A stretch of DNA of 64,000 bases from assembly GCA_910584085.1 (NCBI GenBank), contig CAJTZY010000002.1, forward strand, positions 1 through 64,000, written 5' to 3'. Made by a program: the position numbers and the translations under genes. A model generated the notes under the pieces. The model worked only from the letters and a program-made list of their open reading frames with translations. It did no database searches and was not told the origin of the DNA. Each line of letters opens with the position of its first letter. The first letter of the stretch is position 1. This stretch comes from an uncultured Bacilli bacterium. GTDB taxonomy: Bacteria; Bacillota_I; Bacilli_A; RF39; UBA660. This document shows positions 44,566 through 52,360 of the stretch, piece after piece.

Positions 44566-44599
44566 AATACCTCTTACATAAACTAATGTAGGAGGTATT
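44566..44599 (+). promoter_or_regulatory. Hairpin that buries the spoVIF ribosome site, with a sigma-K-like -10 in its loop
   Basis: AATACCTCTTACAT (44566-44579) pairs with ATGTAGGAGGTATT (44586-44599), 14 bp with one G-U, loop of six bases. The right arm contains AGGAGG, the spoVIF ribosome site, and ends two bases before the ATG. CATAAACTA (44577-44585) fits the sigma-K -10 consensus CATAnnnTA. Transcripts starting from it would begin near 44591, inside the right arm, and lack the left arm. Confidence 0.65.
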
Positions 44600-44601
44600 A
44601 C

Positions 44602-44844
44602 ATGGCTTTTTCGGATTCTTTCTTTAATAGAGTAGAGAAAAAAACTAATGTTGGTAAAGATACTATTTTAGATCTTGCTAAAAAATTACAACAAAATGAT
44701 TTAAAAAATGAAGGTACACTTAGGGAAGTTATACAAACTTTAAGTCAAATGACTGGTAGGGATGTAACTAAAGAACAAGAGGATAAAATAATTAATGCAG
44801 TTGTGACAGATAAGGTACCTAAAGATATTGATAAGTTAATTTAA
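44602..44844 (+). CDS. spoVIF: Stage VI sporulation protein F (SpoVIF)
   Basis: A protein of 80 residues. NRVEKKTNVGKDTILDLAKKL, TLREVIQTLSQMTGRDVTKE and EDKIINAVVTDKVPKDID match SpoVIF, a small late mother-cell protein that supports GerE-dependent gene expression in B. subtilis. The ribosome site is strong but placed in a hairpin. It ends with its own terminator. Confidence 0.88.
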   Translation: MAFSDSFFNRVEKKTNVGKDTILDLAKKLQQNDLKNEGTLREVIQTLSQMTGRDVTKEQEDKIINAVVTDKVPKDIDKLI

Positions 44845-44857
44845 TTAACTTTTTTTA
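44833..44857 (+). terminator. Terminator overlapping the spoVIF stop
   Basis: AAGTTAA, loop of 5, TTAACTT, then T. Confidence 0.8.
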
Positions 44858-44910
44858 CTTTTTTCATTTAAATTACACATAATAATGTATAATAAAATTA
44901 GAGGTGTTTT

Positions 44911-45573
44911 ATGAAAGTATTAATCGTTGATGATGAACAAGGGATAAGGGAAGTTATAAAAGAGTATTGTTTAAGTGAAAATTATGAGGTGGAGGAAGCA
45001 GAAAATGGATATGAGGCACTAGATATATTAGAAAGAAATAATAATATTAACATTATTATTTTAGATATTATGATGCCAAAGATGGATGGATATACTACTT
45101 TAACTGAATTAAGAAAGAAATATGATATACCTGTTATTATGTTATCAGCACGTGCAGATGAGTATGATAAACTTCAAAGTTTTAATTTAGGCGTAGATGA
45201 TTATGTTACTAAACCATTTAGCCCTAAAGAGTTAATTGCTAGAATAAAGGCTATATTAAATAGGGGAAGAAGTAATACCGACGAGTATAATTATAGAAAT
45301 TTAAAAATAAATTATTTGGGACATAATGTTCTTATTAATAATGAAGAAATAAAAATTACTCCTAAGGAATATGAACTTTTATGTTATTTTGTTCAAAACA
45401 AAGGAATAGCTTTATCAAGAGAAGTCTTACTTAGCAATATATGGGGATATGATTTTTTTGGGGACGATAGAACTGTTGATACTCATATAAAGATGTTAAG
45501 GAATAGTTTAGGTGAATATAGAGATTTAATAGTTACAGTAAGAGGTATGGGCTATAAATATGAGGAAAAATAG
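44911..45573 (+). CDS. OmpR/PhoB-family response regulator
   Basis: A protein of 220 residues. The receiver domain has VDDEQ, the phospho-acceptor Asp in ILDIMMPKMDG, SARADEYD and the Lys in VTKPFSP. The C-terminal winged helix has TPKEYELLCYFVQNKG and RTVDTHIKMLR, then GMGYKYE. It partners the histidine kinase that overlaps it by 14 bases. TATAAT at 44888-44893 and GAGGTG before the ATG. Target genes are unknown. Confidence 0.95.
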   Translation: MKVLIVDDEQGIREVIKEYCLSENYEVEEAENGYEALDILERNNNINIIILDIMMPKMDGYTTLTELRKKYDIPVIMLSARADEYDKLQSFNLGVDDYVTKPFSPKELIARIKAILNRGRSNTDEYNYRNLKINYLGHNVLINNEEIKITPKEYELLCYFVQNKGIALSREVLLSNIWGYDFFGDDRTVDTHIKMLRNSLGEYRDLIVTVRGMGYKYEEK

Positions 45574-47035
45574 TTTAAAATCAAAGGTATGGCTTTATTT
45601 ATCTATATTTACGTTAGTAATATTAGGTGGAATATGGTTTTTGCAAATACTTTCACTTGATATGTATTATGAATGGAATAAAAAATCAGAAATAAAAGGA
45701 ATTGCAAATAAGGTATTAAGTGCGTATAATAATGGTAATTATAGTGATGTATTAGATAGTTTAGCCTTTAAAGAAGATATATGTATAGAAATAACTGAAG
45801 ATAATAATATATCATATTCAACTGATAGTATAAGCAGAGGTTGTTTAATTAATAATAGTAAAGAAATAAATAATTATAAATTAAAATTTATGCTTAGTGG
45901 AGAGACCTCAATTATATATAGAGTCATTAATCCAAAATTTGATAATAAGACATTAATATATGGGCTTAAAATTGATGATGGGAAGTATGCTTTTATAAGT
46001 ACATCACTTGAACCTATTGGTTCTACTGTCTCTGCTTTAAAAAGACAATTGGTATTAATAATAATTGTAGTCCTTTTAATAGCATTCTTAATAGCATATA
46101 CTATTTCTAAAAAGATTTCGAAACCAATAGAGAATATTACAAAGTTGAGTCTTAAGATGTCTCGTGGTGATTATAATATAGTGTTTGATAGTGATACTGA
46201 TATAGAGGAAATTAATGAACTTGAAAAAACTTTAACTAGTGCTGCTCGTGAACTTTCAAAAACAGAGGAACTTAGAAGGGAATTACTTGCAAATGTATCT
46301 CATGATTTAAAAACGCCACTTACACTTATTAAAGCTAATGCAGAAATGGTTAAGGATTTAACGTATAAGGATAAAAATAAGAGAGATAAGAATTTAAATA
46401 CTATAACTGATGAGGTTGATAGATTAAATTTACTTGTAGAAGATGTACTTGATTTATCAAAAATGCAATCAAATGCAGTCAAGTTGGAAATAGAGGAATT
46501 TAATATAAATGATATGATTAATACTATTATAGAAAGATTTAATGTATTATGTGATATTAATGGATATAAGATAAACTATAAGGGATTTGATGCAAATGTA
46601 AGTGCAGATAAGAAAAAAATGGAACAGGTAGTTTATAATTTGATTAATAATGCTATTAACTATACAGGTGAAGATAAGAATATTTATATTGATTTATTAG
46701 ATATGGGAGAATCGGTAAAGGTATCTATTAGAGATACTGGAAATGGGATAGATCCTAAAGACATTGAATATATATGGGACAAATATTATAAGGTAGATAA
46801 AAAATATAAAAGGGTTACTTATGGTACTGGACTTGGACTTTCTATTGTAAAAAATATATTAATGTTACATAAATTTAGATATGGTGTAGAGAGCGTAAAA
46901 AACAAGGGGACTATTTTTTATTTTGAGATAGATAAAGGTCAAAATATTGTAAATAATAAAAAAACAAAAAATCAAAAAAATGAAAAAAATAAAAAAATGA
47001 AAATTTCAAAAAATCGAAAAAATGTAAAAAAGTGA
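45560..47035 (+). CDS. Membrane sensor histidine kinase
   Basis: A protein of 491 residues. Two membrane helices (about 11-31 and 168-190) flank an outside sensor domain of about 135 residues. HAMP, then the H-box NVSHDLKTPLTLIKAN (His about 249), N-box LINNAINYTG, and G-boxes DTGNGI and GTGLGLSIVK follow. The last 35 residues are an unusual Lys/Asn-rich basic tail (KKTKNQKNEKNKKMKISKN). It starts inside the response regulator gene. Confidence 0.94.
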   Translation: MRKNSLKSKVWLYLSIFTLVILGGIWFLQILSLDMYYEWNKKSEIKGIANKVLSAYNNGNYSDVLDSLAFKEDICIEITEDNNISYSTDSISRGCLINNSKEINNYKLKFMLSGETSIIYRVINPKFDNKTLIYGLKIDDGKYAFISTSLEPIGSTVSALKRQLVLIIIVVLLIAFLIAYTISKKISKPIENITKLSLKMSRGDYNIVFDSDTDIEEINELEKTLTSAARELSKTEELRRELLANVSHDLKTPLTLIKANAEMVKDLTYKDKNKRDKNLNTITDEVDRLNLLVEDVLDLSKMQSNAVKLEIEEFNINDMINTIIERFNVLCDINGYKINYKGFDANVSADKKKMEQVVYNLINNAINYTGEDKNIYIDLLDMGESVKVSIRDTGNGIDPKDIEYIWDKYYKVDKKYKRVTYGTGLGLSIVKNILMLHKFRYGVESVKNKGTIFYFEIDKGQNIVNNKKTKNQKNEKNKKMKISKNRKNVKK

Positions 47036-47059
47036 TTTTTCAAAAACATCACTTTTTTT
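47026..47059 (+). terminator. Terminator after the two-component operon
   Basis: AAAAAAGTGAT, an 11-base loop, ATCACTTTTTT. It overlaps the stop. Confidence 0.85.
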
Positions 47060-47167
47060 AATACTTATTTTTAATAATCTGTTGTAAAACAAGGGATAAT
47101 TAAAATAGTAAAATTGTGCTTGATAATATTCCTTATTAAAATTTTTTTTGATTTTTTTAAAAAAGTA

Positions 47168-47196
47168 TTGACTGTGAAAAAATCAAATGATATACT
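47168..47196 (+). promoter_or_regulatory. Promoter of the nrdD operon
   Basis: TTGACT, a 17-base spacer, TATACT with TGA before it. No NrdR-box pair was recognised in 47060-47225. Confidence 0.75.
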
Positions 47197-47225
47197 TTTA
47201 TTGTAAAAAGATAGGAGTTAGGGTT

Positions 47226-49526
47226 ATGACAGAAGTAGAAGAAAAATTAGATTTAGTTGTTGTTAAAAGAAATGGAAAAAAAGTCGATTTTGATGGGACT
47301 AAAATAGCTTTAGCCATAAAAAAAGGCTTTGATAGTATAAATGAACAGGATGAAGAAACAGGAAAATATAAATATGATTCAAAAGATATTACAAAAGTAT
47401 ATAATGATGTAATTAAGACAATAGAAAAAGAATATAGTGACAAAATTAAAATAGAAGAAATTCAAGATTTAATAGAGGATTCATTAGAAAAAAAAGGGTA
47501 TAACGAAGTACATGATTCATTTTCTCTTTATAGAGAAAGACGTGCCCAATCAAGAAATATGTTTTTTGATGATAAGAGAATGCATAAGTTTTTAAAAACT
47601 ATTGAGGGTTTAGGCCTTAAATCAGCCAATGAAGATGATACTAAAAGAGAAAATGCAAATGTTGATGGAGATACAGCTATGGGAACTATGCTTCAATATG
47701 GTAGTACTGTATCAAAAGAATTTGCTAAAGCTTATTTAATGAAGAAAAAATTTGCTGATGCTCATGATAATGGTGAAATACATATACATGATATGGATTT
47801 CTTACCAATGGGAACTACTACTTGTATGCAAATTGAACTTGATAGATTGTTTAAAAAAGGATTTTCAACAGGCCATGGTTATTTAAGACCTCCAAAAGAT
47901 ATTTCATCTTTTAGTGCTCTTGCTGCAATAGCTATTCAAGCAAATCAAAATGATCAACATGGTGGGCAAAGTATTCCTGCATTTGATTATTTTATGGCAC
48001 CTGGTGTACTTATGACATTTAAAAAGCAATTTAAACAACAGATAAATGATTTCCTTGATTTAGAAGGATTACTTAACCATATAAGTATGGAAAGAATAGC
48101 CCGTGAAATAGATAAACTAGAGAGTATTAAATTTGGTATAGAAATATTTGCTCCTATATATAAAGAATCAGATGAACTTAAAAGATTATTTGATAAAGCA
48201 TATGAGAAGGCAATTGCAAAAACTGATAGAATTACATATCAGGCAATGGAGGCATTTGTACATAATTTAAATACAATGCATTCTAGAGCAGGAGCACAAG
48301 TGCCATTCTCTTCAATAAACTTTGGAACTGATATAAGTCCAGAGGGAAGAATGGTTTCAATTAATTTTTTAAAGGCTACTGATTCAGGACTTGGAAAAGG
48401 AGAAACTCCAATATTCCCAGTTTCAATATTTAAAGTAAAAGAGGGAGTTAATTATAATAAAGAAGATCCAAATTATGATATATTTAGGCTTTCTTGTGAA
48501 GTATCATCAAAAAGATTATTCCCAAATTTCTCTTTTATAGATGCTCCATTTAATTTAGCTTTTTATAAACCAGGTGATTATAGAACAGAAGTTGGTTATA
48601 TGGGATGTAGAACACGTGTTATGAGTGATATAACTGATCCTAATAATCAAACTACAGGTGGTAGAGGTAACTTATCATTTACGTCTATAAATCTTCCAAG
48701 AATCGGAATTAAACATGGTATATGTTTAAAAGAAAGAAATAAGGCTGATATGGACGGTTTTTATAAGGAACTTGGTGAAGTTATGGAACTTGTTAGAGAC
48801 CAATTACTTGAAAGATTTGAAATTCAATGTAATAAAAGATGTTATAATTTTCCATTCTTAATTGAACAAGGTGTTTGGACAGATGGTGAAAAATTAAAAC
48901 CAACAGATAGAATGAGAAAAATATTAAAACATGGTAGTTTAACTTTAGGATTTATAGGTCTTGCAGAAACTTTAAAGGCACTTATTGGAGAACACCATGG
49001 TGAATCTAGTGAGGCACAAAAATTAGGAATTGAAATAATAGAATTCATGAGAAAGAAAGCAGATGAATTCTCAAAGGAATATAATTTAAACTTTGCTTTA
49101 ATTGCAACTCCAGCTGAAGGATTATCTGGTAGATTTGTAAATATTGATAAAGCAATCTATGGAAAGATTAAAGGAGTTACAGATAGAGATTATTATACAA
49201 ATTCATTCCATGTTCCAGTATATTATAATACTTCTATTAAACATAAATTAGAGGTAGAGGCACCTTATCATGCTTTAACTAATGGTGGACATATTTCTTA
49301 TATTGAATTTGATGGAAATACAGCACAAAATGTTGATGCATTTGAAAGTGTTATTAGAATGATGAAAGAATATGGAATAGGATATGGGGCTATTAACCAT
49401 CCAGTTGATAGAGATCCAGTTTGTGGATATGTAGGGGTAATTGGTGATGTGTGTCCTGGCTGTGGACGTAAAGAATTTGAAGCAATACCACTAGAAGAGG
49501 TAAAAAACTTCAATTGCAGTTGTTAA
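47226..49526 (+). CDS. nrdD: Anaerobic ribonucleoside-triphosphate reductase NrdD, catalytic part without glycyl-radical domain
   Basis: A protein of 766 residues. An N-terminal ATP-cone (VVKRNGKKVDFDGTKIALAI) is followed by the ten-stranded barrel: FLPMGTTTCMQIEL, HGGQSIPAFDYFMAPG, MEAFVHNLNTMHSRAGAQVPF, TGGRGNLSFTSINLPR. The C-terminus has the Zn-site region (VCGYVG, CPGCGRKEFE) and ends NFNCSC. The usual RVxGYL glycyl-radical segment is missing; it lies on the next small gene. The ATG at 47226 has AGGAG 8 bases upstream and lies downstream of the promoter. Confidence 0.93.
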   Translation: MTEVEEKLDLVVVKRNGKKVDFDGTKIALAIKKGFDSINEQDEETGKYKYDSKDITKVYNDVIKTIEKEYSDKIKIEEIQDLIEDSLEKKGYNEVHDSFSLYRERRAQSRNMFFDDKRMHKFLKTIEGLGLKSANEDDTKRENANVDGDTAMGTMLQYGSTVSKEFAKAYLMKKKFADAHDNGEIHIHDMDFLPMGTTTCMQIELDRLFKKGFSTGHGYLRPPKDISSFSALAAIAIQANQNDQHGGQSIPAFDYFMAPGVLMTFKKQFKQQINDFLDLEGLLNHISMERIAREIDKLESIKFGIEIFAPIYKESDELKRLFDKAYEKAIAKTDRITYQAMEAFVHNLNTMHSRAGAQVPFSSINFGTDISPEGRMVSINFLKATDSGLGKGETPIFPVSIFKVKEGVNYNKEDPNYDIFRLSCEVSSKRLFPNFSFIDAPFNLAFYKPGDYRTEVGYMGCRTRVMSDITDPNNQTTGGRGNLSFTSINLPRIGIKHGICLKERNKADMDGFYKELGEVMELVRDQLLERFEIQCNKRCYNFPFLIEQGVWTDGEKLKPTDRMRKILKHGSLTLGFIGLAETLKALIGEHHGESSEAQKLGIEIIEFMRKKADEFSKEYNLNFALIATPAEGLSGRFVNIDKAIYGKIKGVTDRDYYTNSFHVPVYYNTSIKHKLEVEAPYHALTNGGHISYIEFDGNTAQNVDAFESVIRMMKEYGIGYGAINHPVDRDPVCGYVGVIGDVCPGCGRKEFEAIPLEEVKNFNCSC

Positions 49527-49541
49527 GAAGGGAGAAAAAAT

Positions 49542-49712
49542 ATGGAAAAATTAGTTGGTGAAGGAGTAAAATTCGAAAGAATTAGAAGAGTTACAGGTTA
49601 TTTAAGTGGAGACGTTAGCAGATTTAATAATAGTAAACGTGCAGAAGAAAAGGACCGTGTAAAGCATACTGGCGTTAAAGAAGTAGTAGCTTGTGAAAAG
49701 TGTGCAAGATAA
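49542..49712 (+). CDS. Detached glycyl-radical domain of NrdD (56 aa)
   Basis: A protein of 56 residues. FERIRRVTGYLSGDVSRFNN followed by KRAEEKDRVKH is the canonical C-terminal glycyl-radical motif of class III ribonucleotide reductase, with the radical Gly at residue 19. It ends CEKCAR, a possible extra metal or structural Cys pair. AAGGGAG lies about 7 bases before the ATG, 15 bases after the nrdD stop. The nrdG start overlaps its stop (TAATG). Reading-frame phase differs from nrdD (47226 and 49542 are in the same phase but separated by a TAA), so it is a separate polypeptide. Confidence 0.88.
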   Translation: MEKLVGEGVKFERIRRVTGYLSGDVSRFNNSKRAEEKDRVKHTGVKEVVACEKCAR

Positions 49713-50269
49713 TGAAAATTAGATTAGCATCAGATTTACAAACAGATAGTATAGTTGATGGGGTTGGAATAAGGACTGTTATATGGACTCAAGGATGCTC
49801 CCATAATTGTCCTTCTTGCCATAATCCTGGAACTCATGATTTTAAAGGTGGAGAGTTAGTTGAACTTGATGATGTTATTGATAGACTTATGGAATTATCT
49901 GGTCAGGATGGTGTAACATTTTCAGGTGGTGACCCTATGTTTCAACCTAAGGAGTGTGCAATACTTGCTAAAAAGGTAAAAGAATTAGGCATGAATGTAT
50001 GGGCTTATACAGGCTTTACATTTGAACAATTAATTAGTATGGGTAATCCGGATATATTGGATTTTCTAAGTAATATAGATGTATTAGTGGACGGGAAATT
50101 TGAAATAGAAAATAAAAGTCTTGATTTAGAATTTAGAGGATCTAGTAATCAAAGAATTATAGATGTTCCTAAATCTTTAGAAAATCATGAAGTTATACTT
50201 GTAAATCTTAATAATAAAAAGAATATAATAGATTATGTATCATTTAAAAAAGAGGTATTATATATTTAA
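49712..50269 (+). CDS. nrdG: Anaerobic ribonucleotide reductase activating protein NrdG
   Basis: A protein of 185 residues. The radical-SAM Cys cluster CSHNCPSC (Cx3Cx2C), GPGxR-like VDGVGIRTVIWTQG, and the SAM-binding FSGGDPMFQP and AYTGFTFEQL match NrdG. It makes the glycyl radical, here presumably on the separate 56-residue protein. The ATG overlaps the previous stop by one base. Terminator at the end. Confidence 0.95.
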   Translation: MKIRLASDLQTDSIVDGVGIRTVIWTQGCSHNCPSCHNPGTHDFKGGELVELDDVIDRLMELSGQDGVTFSGGDPMFQPKECAILAKKVKELGMNVWAYTGFTFEQLISMGNPDILDFLSNIDVLVDGKFEIENKSLDLEFRGSSNQRIIDVPKSLENHEVILVNLNNKKNIIDYVSFKKEVLYI

Positions 50270-50278
50270 TACCTTTTT
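50253..50278 (+). terminator. Terminator overlapping the nrdG stop
   Basis: AGGTATTA, loop of 6, TAATACCT, then T. Confidence 0.8.
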
Positions 50279-50281
50279 AAT

Positions 50282-50310
50282 TTGACTTTTATTTTAAATT
50301 AATATATTAT
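50282..50310 (+). promoter_or_regulatory. Promoter of the MraZ-like gene
   Basis: TTGACT, a 17-base spacer, TATTAT. Confidence 0.7.
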
Positions 50311-50333
50311 ATATCAAAAAAAGGGGGATTATT

Positions 50334-50732
50334 ATGTTTGGAGAAAAGCCACTTTATGGAAAAGATATATTAAAAATAGATGATAAAGGTAGAATATTTT
50401 TGCCAAAATATACAAGAAAAGAAAAAGACAATGAATTAATATTAAGATATGATGAGGAGATATCAAAGTATGAAATATATAGTATAGATAGATATAATCA
50501 AATTATGAGTATATTAGAAAAGTATGCAATAAAGTCAACTATAAAAAATGAAAGATTATATTACAAAAGAAGAATATGTGAAATAAGTAAATCTATATTG
50601 AAAAAAATAAAGGTAGACTCACAAGGTAGAATAAATATAGGTGAAATAGATACTGATTCTAATAAGATTTTATGTTTAGGTGCGCATGATCATTTAATAC
50701 TAGAACCAATAAAAGTTGAAATTACTAAATAA
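50334..50732 (+). CDS. MraZ/AbrB-like double swapped-hairpin protein
   Basis: A protein of 132 residues with two SpoVT/AbrB-type hairpins: ILKIDDKGRIFLPKYTR (about 12-28) and KVDSQGRINIGEID (about 92-105), followed by LCLGAHDHLILEP. Two DxxGR motifs and the spacing fit MraZ, a ring-forming DNA-binding protein of the division cluster. Here the neighbours are not mraW/ftsL, so it may be a paralogue with other targets. GGGGGAT precedes the ATG. Confidence 0.7.
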   Translation: MFGEKPLYGKDILKIDDKGRIFLPKYTRKEKDNELILRYDEEISKYEIYSIDRYNQIMSILEKYAIKSTIKNERLYYKRRICEISKSILKKIKVDSQGRINIGEIDTDSNKILCLGAHDHLILEPIKVEITK

Positions 50733-50797
50733 TTGTTATATTTTTAAATTTATAAAGTTATAATATATTTAATTTATTATATTTGGGAGGTAATAGG

Positions 50798-51307
50798 ATG
50801 AATAGAGAAATGACTTTGACAGATAATGAAATTAAATTATTAAAACAATTTATTTGTGAATGCCAGGAAAATGAATTAACTGATTGTATTTATATATTGC
50901 CATATAATATTCAAGATAATGAAGAAAAAATAGATGTAATCTTGGTAACTGTACCAATTTCAGTCGTTGGTGGAGATAAAGTAATATCATTAAAAACAAT
51001 GAAGATTTGTACAACTGACGAAAATAATATAAATACTTTAATAGAAAAAAATAATAATAATGAAAATAAAGAAAGATTATTATTTTATAGGGATTATTCA
51101 TTTAATTATGATGTTAATGCATTTAATTTAAAGAAGGTTCATATTTCAAGATTTTTATCGGGCGGAATAATACTGTTTGATGAAACTTTAGATTATAAAA
51201 AAAGAAAAGAGAACGCACAACCTATTTTATTTAAATTTGATGATATAAATAGTATTAGTAATATAGATGAAGTTTTAATGAATAATTCTAAACAAAAAAT
51301 AAAATAA
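50798..51307 (+). CDS. Hypothetical protein
   Basis: A protein of 169 residues, cytoplasmic by appearance, with an N-terminal helix (LTDNEIKLLKQFICECQ) and a beta-rich middle (IDVILVTVPISVVGG, SRFLSGGIILFDE). The alternation resembles nucleotidyltransferase-like folds but the catalytic motif is not seen. GGGAGG lies 8 bases before the ATG at 50798. TATAAT at 50759-50764 may be its -10. Family not recognised. Confidence 0.6.
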   Translation: MNREMTLTDNEIKLLKQFICECQENELTDCIYILPYNIQDNEEKIDVILVTVPISVVGGDKVISLKTMKICTTDENNINTLIEKNNNNENKERLLFYRDYSFNYDVNAFNLKKVHISRFLSGGIILFDETLDYKKRKENAQPILFKFDDINSISNIDEVLMNNSKQKIK

Positions 51308-51330
51308 GATAATAGTATTTATCTTTTTTT
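51306..51330 (+). terminator. Terminator after the hypothetical gene at 50798
   Basis: AAGATAA, loop of 6, TTATCTT, then T. It overlaps the stop. Confidence 0.8.
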
Positions 51331-51338
51331 GATTAGTA

Positions 51339-51347
51339 TGATATAAT
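51339..51347 (+). promoter_or_regulatory. Extended -10 promoter of the GNAT-lspA-rluD operon
   Basis: TGATATAAT at 51339-51347. The expected start point lies about at the AGGG ribosome site (51351-51354). Confidence 0.6.
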
Positions 51348-51360
51348 ATTAGGGATGTAT

Positions 51361-51888
51361 ATGAATAATAAAATTAATGAATTAGAATTAGAAATAAAAA
51401 AACTAGAAGAGTTAAGCAAAAAATCTCCTGAATCAGTAGATACTATCAATATAAAAATTTCGCGTTTAAAAACTTTGTTATATCATGAATTAACTAGTCC
51501 TAGAACTCCTGATTTAAGCGATGGTGTTATAGATTTGTATAAGAGTGATAATGAGCATGAGGCTGATTATACTATATATTTAAGTAATACTGAAATTTAT
51601 ATAGGTTTTATAGATTATCGTTTTTCTAAAATAGCTAATATAGGTGATATTGGATATGGGATTTTACCAAAGTATCGAGGCAATCATTATGCTCTTAGGG
51701 CTTTAAATTTAATATGTGATAGTATAATAAAGAGAGGCATAAATGAAGTTACTATATGTGCTAAATGCGATAATATTGCTTCAATAAAGACTATACAAAA
51801 ATTTGGTGGAAAATTAATAAATAAGAAGGATGATATATTATATTTTAAATGTAATATAAAAGAAAAAGGAAATAATAAAGTAAGGTGA
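51361..51888 (+). CDS. GNAT-family N-acetyltransferase
   Basis: A protein of 175 residues. A charged N-terminal helix pair (about 1-45) precedes the GNAT fold: IYIGFIDYRF, GDIGYGILPKYRGNHYALRAL (acetyl-CoA P-loop region) and IASIKTIQKFGGK. The acceptor is unknown. The ATG at 51361 has AGGG 6 bases upstream. lspA follows after 4 bases, so it may be part of the same unit. Confidence 0.8.
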   Translation: MNNKINELELEIKKLEELSKKSPESVDTINIKISRLKTLLYHELTSPRTPDLSDGVIDLYKSDNEHEADYTIYLSNTEIYIGFIDYRFSKIANIGDIGYGILPKYRGNHYALRALNLICDSIIKRGINEVTICAKCDNIASIKTIQKFGGKLINKKDDILYFKCNIKEKGNNKVR

Positions 51889-51892
51889 TTGT

Positions 51893-52360
51893 ATGAAAAG
51901 TAAATTAAAATTTGTTTATATATTAGGTATATTCTTTCTATTGATAGATCAACTTATTAAAATTTTTATTAGTAGTAGATTTCTATTGAACCAAAATCTT
52001 ATTATTATAAAAAATTTACTTAATTTAAATCTAGTTCATAATGAGGGTGCCGCTTTTAGCATACTCACAGGTAGTAGATTACTTTTAATAGTAGTGGGAA
52101 TCTTAGCTGTTGTTCTAATTAGTTTTTATATAGTTAAAAGTGATGAAATTAATGATAGAGATATACTAAGTTATTCATTATTGCTTGGTGGAATTGTTGG
52201 TAATTTAATAGATAGAATTGTTCATGGATATGTAATAGATTATATAAGTTTTAATTTTTTTGGTTATTATTTTCCTGTATTTAATTTTGCTGATATATGT
52301 ATAGTTCTTTCGATTATTATTATAGTTATTAATATAATTAAGGAGAGCATATGGAAATAA
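51893..52360 (+). CDS. lspA: Lipoprotein signal peptidase (signal peptidase II)
   Basis: A protein of 155 residues with four membrane helices. LNLNLVHNEGAAFSIL and the catalytic Asp motifs GGIVGNLIDRI and NFADICI are present. It cleaves prolipoproteins such as the one at 5272. GGTGATTGT precedes the ATG. It overlaps rluD by 10 bases. Confidence 0.96.
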   Translation: MKSKLKFVYILGIFFLLIDQLIKIFISSRFLLNQNLIIIKNLLNLNLVHNEGAAFSILTGSRLLLIVVGILAVVLISFYIVKSDEINDRDILSYSLLLGGIVGNLIDRIVHGYVIDYISFNFFGYYFPVFNFADICIVLSIIIIVINIIKESIWK

